A DNA stretch of 64,000 bases from Hymenobacter montanus (GCF_014699115.1 NZ_JACXAD010000024.1:23426-87425); one strand, 5' to 3'. Counted from the first letter of the stretch, positions 25,667 through 35,094 are shown. Translations and numbers: made by a program. Notes: a model not told the origin generated them from the letters alone.

Positions 25667-26434
25667 ATGAATAAGCTCATTTTCTTCACCATCGCGGGCC
25701 TGCTGGCGGCCCAGGCCGGGCGGGCCCAGGAGTATAAAACCAAGCTCAGCGGCAAAGACCGGAAAGTCATCATCAACATGCAGGGCAGCAACGTAACGGT
25801 GGAAGGCACCAACGGCGACGACCTCATCATTAGCGGCGACGGCTTCGAGGAAATGCCCAAGCAGGCCCAGGGCCTGCGCCCCATCTACAACTCGGCCGTG
25901 GACAACACCAAAATCGGGTTGTCGGTCACGCAAACGGGCGGCACGGTGCGCATCGCGCGGGCTTCCCGCAAGGATGCCAGCTACACTATCCGGGTACCGC
26001 GCAGCACGGCGGTGCAGTACAACCAAACCGGTTGGAACGGCGGCGACATCGTGGTGCGTGACATAACCGGCGACCTGGAAGTGAGCATGAAGACCGGCGA
26101 CATCAAGCTCCTCAACGTGCCTGGACCCGTAGTAGCCAATACCGTGAGCGGCGACATTCAGGTGCGTTTCGCGCCCTTGCGCCAAGGCCCCAGCTCTATT
26201 TCCACCGTGAGCGGCGACGTGGATGTAAGCCTGCCCGCCAATACCAAAGCCACCCTGAAGATGCGCTCGGTATCGGGCGAGGTTTACACCGATTTCGACA
26301 TCAACATGGGGAAAGACCAGGATGATATGCGGCATATCGGTGGCCAAGTGGTTGATGGCAGCATTAACGGCGGCGGTACCGAGCTCTCGCTCAAAACGGT
26401 GAGCGGCGACATCTACGTCCGCAAAGCCAAGTAA
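25667..26434 (+). CDS. DUF4097 beta-repeat protein (module 2, first)
   Basis: 255 residues from ATG 25667; signal peptide MNKLIFFTIAGLLAAQAGRAQ. Beta-solenoid rungs include VIINMQGSNVTVEG, GGDIVVRDI, MKTGDIKLLNV, ANTVSGDIQVRF, STVSGDVDVSL and LKTVSGDIYVRKAK. Here the turn is VSGD rather than VNG. It carries the same final 'G-D-I-x-x-R-K-A-K' ending as the module 1 protein at 22819, which supports descent from a common ancestor. Confidence 0.87.
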   Translation: MNKLIFFTIAGLLAAQAGRAQEYKTKLSGKDRKVIINMQGSNVTVEGTNGDDLIISGDGFEEMPKQAQGLRPIYNSAVDNTKIGLSVTQTGGTVRIARASRKDASYTIRVPRSTAVQYNQTGWNGGDIVVRDITGDLEVSMKTGDIKLLNVPGPVVANTVSGDIQVRFAPLRQGPSSISTVSGDVDVSLPANTKATLKMRSVSGEVYTDFDINMGKDQDDMRHIGGQVVDGSINGGGTELSLKTVSGDIYVRKAK

Positions 26435-26668
26435 GCCGGGCTGGTCGCCCCGGCCCGGCGAATGGAAAAGCGCGGCGCCGGGAAAAGCAACCAAACGCCT
26501 TGTACCAGAGCCTTTATTAAAAGACAATATCCGGCGGAGTCGAAGGATTTCAGCCACGAGGCTAACTCGAAGATGCCGACGAAGCAGCAGGGCTGCTTCC
26601 GCTCCGCCGGGCGCTCAGGAATTTCACTACTCAACCCAGCTAACTGCTCACCTTCATCTTTCTGCACC

Positions 26669-27412
26669 ATGCGCCGCTTTCTATTCCTCCTGTTGCTGGT
26701 TCTCGCCGCGAGCGGTAGCCAGCGGGCCTCAGCCCAGAAAATCATTGAGAAAACCGCCAATCTGGCCGCTGGCCAGCGCTTATACCTTAATCTGCGGCAG
26801 GCCAGCAGCATTCGTGTGCGAGCCGGGGCCAGCGGTAAAATGACGCTGAAAGCCTCCGTCAGCATCAATCAAAACAAGCTCAACGAGGCCCTGCTGCTCA
26901 CCGTGGAGCAGTCCGGCGACGAACTCAGGATGGTCTCCGCTTTTGATAAGGAAGTGTTGCGCAACTCCCAACCCGGCGACTGCCCCAACGGCGGCTCCTA
27001 CTACGGCGATACGTTCATCATCGACGGCAAAAATGACGGCGGGCGTAAGGACGGCTGGTCGGCAAACCAGGTGTGCGCCGTGATCGACTACGAGATTACG
27101 GTGCCCGCCGAGGTGGCCCTGCGCGTAAACACCCTCAGCGGCAACATCGACATCGCGGGCCTCACGGGCCCCATTGAGGCGAAGTCCTTAAGCGGATTTG
27201 TGGACGTGGCCTGGCCCGCCACGCGGGGCGCCGAGCTGTCGCTCAAAAGCATTACCGGGGAAGTGTACACCGACCAGGAAATTGCCTTCACCAACCTGCG
27301 GGAGAAGAATCCCATTGTGGGTTATCAGCTTCATGGCACGCTCAGCGGTAGCGGTCCGCTCGTCAAGCTGGAATCCATCAGCAATGACGTGTATTTCCGC
27401 AAACGGAAGTAA
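26669..27412 (+). CDS. DUF4097 beta-repeat protein (module 2, second)
   Basis: 247 residues from ATG 26669; signal peptide MRRFLFLLLLVLAASGSQRASAQ. The frame extends upstream but the longer form lacks a signal peptide. Rungs: SSIRVRAGASGKMTLKA, VNTLSGNIDIAGL, AKSLSGFVDVAW, LKSITGEVYTD and LESISNDVYFRKRK. Residues of about 110-150 hold an insert with two Cys (GDCPNGG and QVCAVIDYE). It is the most diverged of the four solenoids in the region. Confidence 0.85.
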   Translation: MRRFLFLLLLVLAASGSQRASAQKIIEKTANLAAGQRLYLNLRQASSIRVRAGASGKMTLKASVSINQNKLNEALLLTVEQSGDELRMVSAFDKEVLRNSQPGDCPNGGSYYGDTFIIDGKNDGGRKDGWSANQVCAVIDYEITVPAEVALRVNTLSGNIDIAGLTGPIEAKSLSGFVDVAWPATRGAELSLKSITGEVYTDQEIAFTNLREKNPIVGYQLHGTLSGSGPLVKLESISNDVYFRKRK

Positions 27413-27732
27413 CCATTCCTACTAGCTGCAGTTTCCACGCGAAATGGGCCCGGTTTGGCTGCCGTTGGGAAAATTATTGATTGGCTAACCGAAAACCAAC
27501 CGGAGCTTATGCCTGCCCTGCGCGTGGGGTAGGCGCAAAACAGTGGGACCGGGGCGCTGCCGGGAGCTGAGTCTGCAAGCTCGCTCCCGGCAGTAGTGGC
27601 TGGGGGCTGCATACTGGTGAGTGACTAGCAGTCCGACTAAGCCCGCCCCGCCCCGTTGTTTGGGCGTCATGCCGACCAACAGATTAATTTTGAAGTATTT
27701 TGGAACACCCCTTACAACTATAGCTCCGTCTT
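27413..27732. other. Intergenic, promoter of the DUF5916 gene
   Basis: No gene seen. The short frames here are unsupported. It holds the promoter listed at 27659-27692. Confidence 0.45.
27659..27692 (+). promoter_or_regulatory. Bacteroidota-type promoter of the DUF5916 gene
   Basis: TTTG (27659-27662), 22-nt spacer, TAATTTTG (27685-27692), matching the TTTG / TAnnTTTG consensus, 40 nt before the ATG. Confidence 0.55.
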
Positions 27733-30303
27733 ATGCTATTTCTTTTTACTCGGCGTGTGCTCTTTCTGCTATTAGGGGCTTGGGTGGGGGCCCTACCGGC
27801 CACTTGGGCGCAAACCCTGCCGCCCGGGACTACCCCTGCGGCTACGGCGGCCCCCAAGCGCCAGTTGGCGGCCGTGCGTATCAACGAGCCGATTAAGCTC
27901 GACGGCACGCTCAATGAGGCGGTGTGGCAGCAGGCCCGGCCCGCCACCGACTTCATCCAGAACCGGCCTAACCCCGGCCCTCATGAAAAGCACCCGACCG
28001 AAGTACGCGTGCTCTACGACGACGCAGCTATTTACGTGGGGGCCGTGATGCACGACGTCTCGCAGGATTCCATTCCGCGGGAATTGACGGCGCGCGACAA
28101 CTTCGGCAACACCGACTTCATCGGCATCTTTCTCGACACCTACTTCGACCAGCTCAACGGGTACGCCTTCTTCGTGACCACCGGGGGCGTGCAGATGGAT
28201 GCCCGCTACTCGCCGGCCGGCGGCGAAGATTTCAACTGGAACGCCGTGTGGGAGAGCCGCACCTCGCTGCGGGGCACCGATTGGGTGGCCGAGATGCGCA
28301 TTCCTTACTCGGCCATCCGTTTCAGCACGGCGGAGGAGCAGCGGTGGGGCCTGAACTTCATGCGGCAGCGCAAGCGCGACAACCAGGCGTTTTTTTGGAA
28401 CGAGGTGAAGCCGGCCGTCGACGGGTTCGTGAACCAGTGGGGCGAGCTAACGGGGGTGAAAGGCGTAAAGCCGCCGCTCCGGCTTTCGCTCACGCCCTAC
28501 GTGTCGAGCTACGTCAACCACAACCCGTTGAATGCTGAAGGCACCAAGCGTACCAGCACCAGCTTCAACGGCGGGGCCGACGTAAAGTGGGGCATCAACG
28601 AAAGCTTCACCCTCGACGCCACGCTGGTGCCGGATTTCGGGCAGGTGCAGAGCGACAACCAGGTGCTCAACCTTTCGCCCTTTGAGGTGCAGTTCAACGA
28701 AAACCGGCCGTTTTTTACCGAAGGCACCGAGCTGTTTAACAAGGGTAACCTGTTTTACTCGCGCCGGGTGGGGGCCCAGCCCGTGGGCTTCGACGACGTG
28801 AAGGTCGGCACCAACGAGTTTGTGCTGCGCAACCCCGCCGAAACGCCGCTGCTCAACGCCACCAAAATCTCGGGCCGCACCAGCAAGGGCCTGGGCGTAG
28901 GCGTGTTCAACGCCCTGAGCAACGACGTATACGCTACCATCCGCAACCGCGAAACCGGGGCCGAGCGCGAGGTGCTGACTCAGCCGTTCAGCAACTACAA
29001 CATCGCGGTGCTCGACCAGAGCCTGAAAAACAACTCCTACCTGAGCCTCATCAACACCAACGTGACGCGGGCCGGCCAGACCTACGACGCCAACGTGACC
29101 GGCGGCCTGTTCCGCTTCGCCAACAAGGCCAACAGCTACGCCCTCGACGGCCGGGTGGTGTACTCCCGACGCCGGGGCACCAAATTCGGTTCCGAGGAGC
29201 AAATCGATGACCAGGACGGCTACAAGTACCGCGTGGGCTTCGGCAAAATCGGGGGCACCTTCACCTGGTACCTGAGCCACGGCATCGAGTCCAACACCTA
29301 CAATCCGAACGATTTAGGCATCCTGTTCGGCAACAACAACATCACGCAGTCGCTGGACCTGAGCTACAACAAGTACCAGCCTTTCTGGAAGGTGAACAAC
29401 TTCTACCTGTTCGGTAACCTCAGCCACACGCTGCTCTACAAGCCCACGCTTTACCAGGCGGTAAACTTCTATCTGGGCGCGAACACCACCTTCACCAAAA
29501 GCTTTAATCAAATAGGCTTCGACTTAAATGTGGACCCGGTTACGCACGACTTTTTCGAGCCCCGGACTAATCCGCTGGGTGAGTACTACGTGCGGGTGCC
29601 CGGCAATGCCCGGATAGTGTGGTTTATCAATTCCGACTCGCGCAAAAAGTTTGCCTGGGGCCTGAATGCCGGGGTGCAGCATTATAACCTCGACGGCCGC
29701 CTGCCCCGGGCCCGCCGGGGCGGCTACAGCTTTGGCGCCTACCCGCGCTACCGTCTCAACAACCACCTTACGTTCCGCTACAGCGTGGATTGGAGCCTGC
29801 GTACCAACCAGATCGGCTACGTCAACGGCGGCCTCGATGCCGGCGAGCCGCTCGACCAGCCGTTTATCGGTCAGATTATGCTCGGCCGGCGTAACGTGAC
29901 CACGCTGTCGAACATCGTGTCCGCGGCCTACACATTCACCAATCGCATGTCGTTCACGCTGCGCTTGCGTCAGTACACCAGCAACGTACACTACCACGAT
30001 TTTGCTGCGCTGGGCCGGGATGGCGAAGAGCAACTGGTCGCTTACCAGCGCAACCGCGACAACACCTATAACGCTTTCAACGTCGATGCGGTGTATTCCT
30101 GGTGGTTCGCGCCCGGCTCGCAGCTGAGTATCGTTTGGAAAAATGCGGGCACTACGTATCTGAAGGCTGAGGAAGCTACACCCCAGTTTTTCGATAATTT
30201 CAATAACACCATCAACACGCCCCACAATAACTCGGTGTCGGTGAAAGTGCTGTACTTTCTCGACTACCTGGCGCTGCGGAAGCGGCCGATGAACGGCGGG
30301 TAA
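27733..30303 (+). CDS. DUF5916 protein with N-terminal CBM9-like domain
   Basis: 856 residues with signal peptide MLFLFTRRVLFLLLGAWVGAL...TWAQ. Residues of about 45-240 are the carbohydrate-binding family 9-like domain (IKLDGTLNEAVWQQA, TEVRVLYDDAAIYVGAVM, DFIGIFLDTYFDQLNGYAF, WVAEMRIPYSAIRF). The rest is the DUF5916 domain, a run of amphipathic strands with alternating aromatic residues (VPDFGQVQSDNQVLNLSPFE, NENRPFFTEGTELF) that looks like an outer-membrane beta-barrel. Such proteins are common in Bacteroidota; their role is not established, though glycan binding or uptake is plausible. Stands alone. Confidence 0.92.
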   Translation: MLFLFTRRVLFLLLGAWVGALPATWAQTLPPGTTPAATAAPKRQLAAVRINEPIKLDGTLNEAVWQQARPATDFIQNRPNPGPHEKHPTEVRVLYDDAAIYVGAVMHDVSQDSIPRELTARDNFGNTDFIGIFLDTYFDQLNGYAFFVTTGGVQMDARYSPAGGEDFNWNAVWESRTSLRGTDWVAEMRIPYSAIRFSTAEEQRWGLNFMRQRKRDNQAFFWNEVKPAVDGFVNQWGELTGVKGVKPPLRLSLTPYVSSYVNHNPLNAEGTKRTSTSFNGGADVKWGINESFTLDATLVPDFGQVQSDNQVLNLSPFEVQFNENRPFFTEGTELFNKGNLFYSRRVGAQPVGFDDVKVGTNEFVLRNPAETPLLNATKISGRTSKGLGVGVFNALSNDVYATIRNRETGAEREVLTQPFSNYNIAVLDQSLKNNSYLSLINTNVTRAGQTYDANVTGGLFRFANKANSYALDGRVVYSRRRGTKFGSEEQIDDQDGYKYRVGFGKIGGTFTWYLSHGIESNTYNPNDLGILFGNNNITQSLDLSYNKYQPFWKVNNFYLFGNLSHTLLYKPTLYQAVNFYLGANTTFTKSFNQIGFDLNVDPVTHDFFEPRTNPLGEYYVRVPGNARIVWFINSDSRKKFAWGLNAGVQHYNLDGRLPRARRGGYSFGAYPRYRLNNHLTFRYSVDWSLRTNQIGYVNGGLDAGEPLDQPFIGQIMLGRRNVTTLSNIVSAAYTFTNRMSFTLRLRQYTSNVHYHDFAALGRDGEEQLVAYQRNRDNTYNAFNVDAVYSWWFAPGSQLSIVWKNAGTTYLKAEEATPQFFDNFNNTINTPHNNSVSVKVLYFLDYLALRKRPMNGG

Positions 30304-30324
30304 GGCCGCCAACCCGGGCGCTCC

Positions 30325-30332
30325 TACCTTTG
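30325..30332 (+). promoter_or_regulatory. Candidate -7 element of the HipA-like kinase operon
   Basis: TACCTTTG matches TAnnTTTG, 28 nt before ATG 30361. No -33 TTTG was found at the expected spacing. Confidence 0.45.
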
Positions 30333-30360
30333 TGCGTCCTTTGCTAACCCCTCGCGCAGC

Positions 30361-31155
30361 ATGCCGGCCCCCCGCGCCCCCGAACTCCGAACCGTCGCCG
30401 TGACGCGCTACGTGACCCCGCTGCGGGAGGGTGGTTCGCTGCCCGCCCTGGTGGAGGCCGACGATGGCTTCCTCTACGTGCTGAAGTTCCGGGGAGCGGG
30501 GCAGGGCGTTAAGGCCCTGATCGCCGAGCTCATCGTGGGCGAGATAGCCCGGGCCCTGGGCCTGCGGGTGCCCGAGCTAGTGTTCTGCGAGCTCGACGAG
30601 GCCTTCGGGCGCACCGAGCCCGATGAGGAAATCCAGGATTTGCTGCGCGCCAGCACCGGCCGCAACCTGGCCCTGCACTACCTGTCCGGCGCCATTACCT
30701 TCGATGCTCTGGTGACCACGGTCGAGGCCCGGCTGGCCTCGCAAATCGTGTGGCTCGACTGCCTGACCCTGAACGTGGACCGTACCGCCCGCAACACCAA
30801 CATGCTGATGTGGCACCAAGAGCTCTGGTTGATTGACCACGGCGCGGCGCTTTACGTGCACCATGCCGGGCCCGATTGGGCCCAGCCGCGCCCGCGCCCC
30901 TTCCCCCAGGTGCAAGCCCACGTGCTGCTGCCGCAAGCCAGCGAGCTGCTGGCCGTCGACGCCGCGAGCCGCGCCCAGCTCACGCCCGCGCGCCTCCGGG
31001 CCATTGTGGCCCTGGTGCCCGACGAATGGCTGACCAGCGAGGGGGCTTCGGCCGAGGAGCAGCGCGAGGCCTACGTTGGCTTTTTAGTAAACCGCTTGGC
31101 GGCATCAGAAACCTTTGTTCAGGAAGCCCAGGATGCCCGACAAGCACTTATTTGA
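30361..31155 (+). CDS. HipA-like kinase domain protein
   Basis: 264 residues with a compact HipA-type kinase fold. K42 in LYVLKFRG is the probable ATP lysine. The catalytic loop is N138-V-D140-R141...N145 (TLNVDRTARNTNML), and the metal Asp is D159 in WLIDHGAALY. It is much shorter than classical HipA (about 440 residues), lacks its N-terminal subdomain, and has no HipB-type DNA-binding partner upstream. The following gene (DUF3037) overlaps it by 23 nt, so the two are translated together. Target unknown: a HipA_2-type kinase that may act as a toxin, a regulator or in defence. Confidence 0.85.
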   Translation: MPAPRAPELRTVAVTRYVTPLREGGSLPALVEADDGFLYVLKFRGAGQGVKALIAELIVGEIARALGLRVPELVFCELDEAFGRTEPDEEIQDLLRASTGRNLALHYLSGAITFDALVTTVEARLASQIVWLDCLTLNVDRTARNTNMLMWHQELWLIDHGAALYVHHAGPDWAQPRPRPFPQVQAHVLLPQASELLAVDAASRAQLTPARLRAIVALVPDEWLTSEGASAEEQREAYVGFLVNRLAASETFVQEAQDARQALI

Positions 31156-31516
31156 GTACGCCGTCCTGCGCGTGGTGCCCCGGGTCGAGCGCGAGGAATT
31201 CCTCAACGTCGGCGTTATCGTGTACTGCCGGGCGCTGGGGTTTCTGCAAACTCGCTACGAACTACCCACCGCCCGGCTGCTAGCCCTGGCTCCGGACCTG
31301 GACTTACCCGAAATAAGCGCCCGCCTGCTGGCCTTCGAGCGCATCTGCCAGGGCCGGGCGACGGGCGGCACCATCGGTCAGCTCTCCCTCGCCGAGCGGT
31401 TTCGCTGGCTGACGGCCACGCGCAGCACCATTGTGCAAACCTCGCCCGTGCACCCCGGTCTCTGCGTCGATGCGGCCCAAACGCTGGCCCGTCTGCATGC
31501 TCAGCTGGTGCAGTAG
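31133..31516 (+). CDS. DUF3037 family protein
   Basis: 127 residues from ATG 31133. The frame also opens at TTG 31115, which is less likely. The N-terminal FEYAVLRVVPRVEREEFLNVGVIVYC is the DUF3037 signature. It overlaps the HipA-like gene by 23 nt. The conserved pairing with HipA_2 kinases suggests it is a partner, substrate or antidote, but no function is known to me. Confidence 0.86.
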   Translation: MPDKHLFEYAVLRVVPRVEREEFLNVGVIVYCRALGFLQTRYELPTARLLALAPDLDLPEISARLLAFERICQGRATGGTIGQLSLAERFRWLTATRSTIVQTSPVHPGLCVDAAQTLARLHAQLVQ

Positions 31517-31612
31517 CATTGCTTAGACCACTAGTCGCGTTGGTTAAAGAGCTTGCTATGGGCTATTCGCTTCAACTAAGCCGACGGTGGCTGGGCCTGA
31601 CTCCTGACTAAT

Positions 31613-32053
31613 TCAAAACTCCACCCGGTAATTCAGGACGGGTACCAGCGAGGTTTGGTATGCCGTCTCGATCTGCTGGGAAGACCGGTCGTAAAAGCGG
31701 CCGAAGACGTTCTGGTTGTTGGTGGCGTTCTGTAGGTCCAGGGAAATGATGTGGGAGGCGTGGGGGCGGTTCCGGCGGTAGCTGGCCCGCAGGTCGAGGC
31801 GGAAGTAGCTGGGACCCTGTTCCGACCAGGCCTGGTCGTCGATATCGATGCCATAGCCGGCCTGGCGCGAAGCGGCTAGGTCCACGGGCGTGTAGCGGTT
31901 GCCACCGGCCCAGAGTAAACGCAGGTTCAGGCCTATGAGGTTGTTGTCTGCCCGGCCTACTTTGAATTCGCGCCCACCCAGAGCGTTGGCCACGAAGCAG
32001 CCGTTGTAGCGGGTGTTGCGCCATTTGCCGTCGGCGGCGCGGTAGAAGCGCAA
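31613..32053 (-). pseudogene. C-terminal remnant of a TonB-dependent outer-membrane receptor
   Basis: An open frame of 146 codons reads as the last strands of a TonB-dependent receptor barrel: YNGCFVANALGGREF, LNLRLLWAGGNRYTPVDL, YFRLDLRASYRRNR, ISLDLQNATNNQNVF, and a terminal aromatic residue (VLNYRVEF) as required for barrel assembly. Everything upstream (signal, plug, most of the barrel) is missing. No intact copy lies in the window. It is therefore a truncated relic, even though the frame itself is clean. Confidence 0.75.
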
Positions 32054-32225
32054 GATGTTTCATGAGGAAAAGACCGGCGCAAATGCGAGACAACCGGCAA
32101 AGCAGCGCCAAACGAGCCCGTCGCGGCAGGCCGCCACAACGGGCCGTTGGGCTCAGGTTAAAGAGAAAGACTAACTGGAGAAGGCGCGTTTCGACTAGCT
32201 AACAGCCCCAACCCAGGGAGCTGCG

Positions 32226-32936
32226 CTAGTTGCTGTTGATTACCCGGCCCGACCCACTGACGGTGGCATTGATGCTGGGCCGGCCTTTGTAGCGCACGTT
32301 GCCGCTGCCGGCGATATCGGCTCGGAGCGTGGTATTGGCGGTTACTTCCACCTGGCCCGAGCCGGAAATACTTACCTCGCACTGATCGCTACGCAGGCCA
32401 AAGCCGCGGTAACTGCCCGAACCGCTGATGCGCACGGATTGGCTGGGGGTGCTGCCACTGAGTTCGATGTTGCCCGACCCACTGATGCCAGCATCCACGG
32501 TGGTGGCGGTCGTGGCCAGGACGGTATTGCCCGAGCCGTTCACGTTCACCGATAAATCCGAAGTGGTGAAGGTGCTCAGCCCCTGAATAGACCCCGACCC
32601 GGAATTGACCACTCGCCGCAGCCGGGGCAGGGTGACGTACACCGTCAGCTTGTCGTAATCGCTCACCCGGTTGTCAAACTCAATTTCCCAGGTGCCGTTG
32701 TCTACCGCCGTTTTCAATCGGTTGATGATGTTTTCCTGGCCCCGTACCTCCACTTTTTGCGTGGCTCCTTCGGTGAGCACCACGTCGGCCACGATGCGGA
32801 GGTTGACGCCCTCGAAAGCCGGCACGGTAAGCTGGCGGGTAACGATGTCGCCTTTTCCTTTTTCCCCACAGCTCGTGAGCAGCAGCGTGGAACAAAGAAC
32901 GAAAAGGAAAGACCGCAGGAATGAAGGATTTTTCAT
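32226..32936 (-). CDS. DUF2807 (GIN domain) lipoprotein
   Basis: 236 residues with lipobox LLTSC at about residue 23. The mature protein is a beta-solenoid of GSGS-containing rungs (VNSGSGSIQGL, VNGSGNTVLA, ISGSGNIELSG, ISGSGSYRGF, ISGSGQVEVTA, IAGSGNVRYKG, VSGSGRVINSN) typical of DUF2807 'head GIN domain' proteins. The N-terminal block VPAFEGVNLRIVADVVLTEG is also diagnostic. Probably anchored to a membrane and exposed in the periplasm. Related in architecture to the DUF4097 proteins but in its own transcription unit. Confidence 0.92.
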   Translation of the reverse strand: MKNPSFLRSFLFVLCSTLLLTSCGEKGKGDIVTRQLTVPAFEGVNLRIVADVVLTEGATQKVEVRGQENIINRLKTAVDNGTWEIEFDNRVSDYDKLTVYVTLPRLRRVVNSGSGSIQGLSTFTTSDLSVNVNGSGNTVLATTATTVDAGISGSGNIELSGSTPSQSVRISGSGSYRGFGLRSDQCEVSISGSGQVEVTANTTLRADIAGSGNVRYKGRPSINATVSGSGRVINSN

Positions 32937-33032
32937 GAAACTGGAAAGGGTAAAGTGGTGAGGTAAGGATTATTCTGAGGCGCAAGACGCTGGGTTTTTG
33001 GCTTCCCTTACGTGCTTTTATAAAGACTTTTT

Positions 33033-33073
33033 AGCCTCGCTGCCGCAGCCAACCAGGTTGCGACAGCGAGGCT
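33033..33073 (-). terminator. Inverted repeat after the M1 peptidase gene
   Basis: AGCCTCGCTG (33033-33042) pairs with CAGCGAGGCT (33064-33073), extending through CGCA/TGCG. It lies 12 nt after the stop. No T-run follows on the minus strand, so efficiency is uncertain. Confidence 0.5.
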
Positions 33074-33084
33074 TGACGCGGGGG

Positions 33085-35094
33085 CTATTCGCGAATGAAA
33101 CGGGCCTGGCTGACCTGTCCCTGGCCATCGAGTAAGCGCAGGTGGTAAACCCCCGCCGGCAAACCGGCGGTGACCAGGCGGTCCGCCCCGGCCGACAGGG
33201 GTTGGCGCAGCACCACCCGGCCCGTCGCGTCCCAGACTTCGGCTTGCAGCGAGCGGGCGGGCACGTCCACCAGGCGCAGGTATTCGCGGCACGGAACCGG
33301 ATACACGCTCAGCCGGGCTGCCGCGGCCCCGCCGCGCGTGCCCAGCACCAGGGCGGGGTCGCGCGTGACGGTGCCTTCGCCGTTGAGGATCCACTGCTGG
33401 GGGTCCACCTCGAGGCCCGTGACCGTGCCCGCCACAGCCAGGCTGTACCCCGAGACAGGCTGGCCCTGCCGCAGGCGCACTATTTGGCTCGTACCGTCGG
33501 CAAAACTCAGTTTGTAGTCGACCTCGGTGTCAAAGAAGGGGGTGACGGCGGGCATGGAAACGGTTTCGCTGCTTTGCAGGTAGAGCGTGTTGCCACTTTG
33601 GTTCCAGCGCACGGTGAACGTGGGGTAGCCTTCGCCCTGGTACCACTGGTCGAAGAAGTACTGCAGGGAGCGGCCAGCCTCCGCCTCGAAAATGCGCTGC
33701 AAGTCGCGGGTGCGGGCCGCGCGGCCGGCGTAGGTGCTTTGGTAGGTGCGCAAGGCCCGGAAGAACTTGGTGTCGTCGTTCAGCAGGTACCGTAGCATGT
33801 GGATCACCAGGGCGCCTTTTTTGTAGCTCAGCCGTTGGTCGAGGATGCGGCGCGCGTTCAGGGTGTCCGATACCCGCATGGTGCCGCCGGGCTCCGACAT
33901 CACAAGCTCGGCGGCCCCATCGAGCAAGGTTCGGGCGTCGTCGGGGCTCGTCGCGGCCGCGGTCAGGTAAGCGCCGTAATCGGCGAAGCCCTCATTTAGC
34001 CATATGTCCTGCCAGGAAGCGCAGGTTACGTTGTTGCCAAACCAGTGATGAAACAGCTCGTGGGCCAGGAGCAGCGGATTCTCGAAGCTGCCCAGCGTTG
34101 TCATGGTCTGGTTTTCCAATGCGTCGCCTGGTTCGGCAGGTACGAGGCAGTGGCCGTACTTCTCGTTGGCAAAGGGATAGGGCCCGACGAGGCTGGCGAA
34201 GTTTTCGAGCATGGCCGGCACCAAGTCCAGCTGCGGACGGGCTTCGTCAATAGCGGCTTGGTTATAGAGGTAGCTGACGATGGGAATAGCCGGACTGCCT
34301 GCCGGATGGGCGTAGTTGGTGTACTCCACGTAGGGCGCCACGGCTACCGAAATCAGGTAGTACGCAATAGGATGACGCGACTTCCACTCGTAGCGGGCTT
34401 TGCCACCGGGCAGGGGCGTGACGCGTTGCAGCACTCCGTTGGAGCCGACTTTGTTGGGTAGCGTAGTCGTCACCCACACATCCGACGAGTCCGCTTTGTC
34501 CGAGACCACCTGCTTGCACGGAAACCATTCGTACGCCTCGAGGGGCTGGCTGAAGCTATACAGCACGTTGAACCCGGAAGCCGCATTGCTGCTAGAATGT
34601 AAGGCTCTGTCGGGTCTCTCGCTGGGGGCAGTGCCATGATAATAAATGAGGGCATTGAATAACTGACCCGCCGGCACGGCCACGGCCAGCTTCGCGCTGA
34701 CGTCGCCGTTCACTCGACGCCAGCCCGGGGCTCGTCGCCCCTGCACCACCACCGAGTCGATGGTATAGGTCGGGTATAACTCAAAGGCCAGCGAATCCAG
34801 TGCTGCCCCACCATTGCGAGCTTGCATGCGCACCGAGCCGGCCACGGCCACGCTGGTGTTCTCCAGGGCCAGGTCCAGCTTGTAGTACTTCACGTCGTAT
34901 CGCGCCATCTGCTGCTGGTGCCTCGGGACCGTCGTGAGCGGACCGCGTAAAGCGGCCGTGGTCGGGGCCGCCGCGCGGAGGAAGCTGGCCGCGCTCTGAG
35001 CAGTCGGCAGCTTTACCGAGAGCGGAGCCGCCGGGCTGAAACTGAACGAGCAGGCCGCTGCCAGCAGCCCGCCTAAGCGAAACAAGTTTTTCAT
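33085..35094 (-). CDS. M1 family aminopeptidase with type IX secretion sorting domain
   Basis: 669 residues; signal peptide at about 1-24. The M1 catalytic domain has zinc ligands H345 and H349 (HELFH), E368 (WLNEGFADYG) at the correct spacing, catalytic E346, and a GAMEN-equivalent in GDALENQT (about 323-330). The C-terminal about 75 residues (from RLSVYPVPCREYLRL to ARFIRE) form a type A T9SS sorting domain, so the enzyme should cross the outer membrane and be released or anchored at the surface. Probably supplies amino acids from external peptides. ATG 35094. Confidence 0.94.
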   Translation of the reverse strand: MKNLFRLGGLLAAACSFSFSPAAPLSVKLPTAQSAASFLRAAAPTTAALRGPLTTVPRHQQQMARYDVKYYKLDLALENTSVAVAGSVRMQARNGGAALDSLAFELYPTYTIDSVVVQGRRAPGWRRVNGDVSAKLAVAVPAGQLFNALIYYHGTAPSERPDRALHSSSNAASGFNVLYSFSQPLEAYEWFPCKQVVSDKADSSDVWVTTTLPNKVGSNGVLQRVTPLPGGKARYEWKSRHPIAYYLISVAVAPYVEYTNYAHPAGSPAIPIVSYLYNQAAIDEARPQLDLVPAMLENFASLVGPYPFANEKYGHCLVPAEPGDALENQTMTTLGSFENPLLLAHELFHHWFGNNVTCASWQDIWLNEGFADYGAYLTAAATSPDDARTLLDGAAELVMSEPGGTMRVSDTLNARRILDQRLSYKKGALVIHMLRYLLNDDTKFFRALRTYQSTYAGRAARTRDLQRIFEAEAGRSLQYFFDQWYQGEGYPTFTVRWNQSGNTLYLQSSETVSMPAVTPFFDTEVDYKLSFADGTSQIVRLRQGQPVSGYSLAVAGTVTGLEVDPQQWILNGEGTVTRDPALVLGTRGGAAAARLSVYPVPCREYLRLVDVPARSLQAEVWDATGRVVLRQPLSAGADRLVTAGLPAGVYHLRLLDGQGQVSQARFIRE

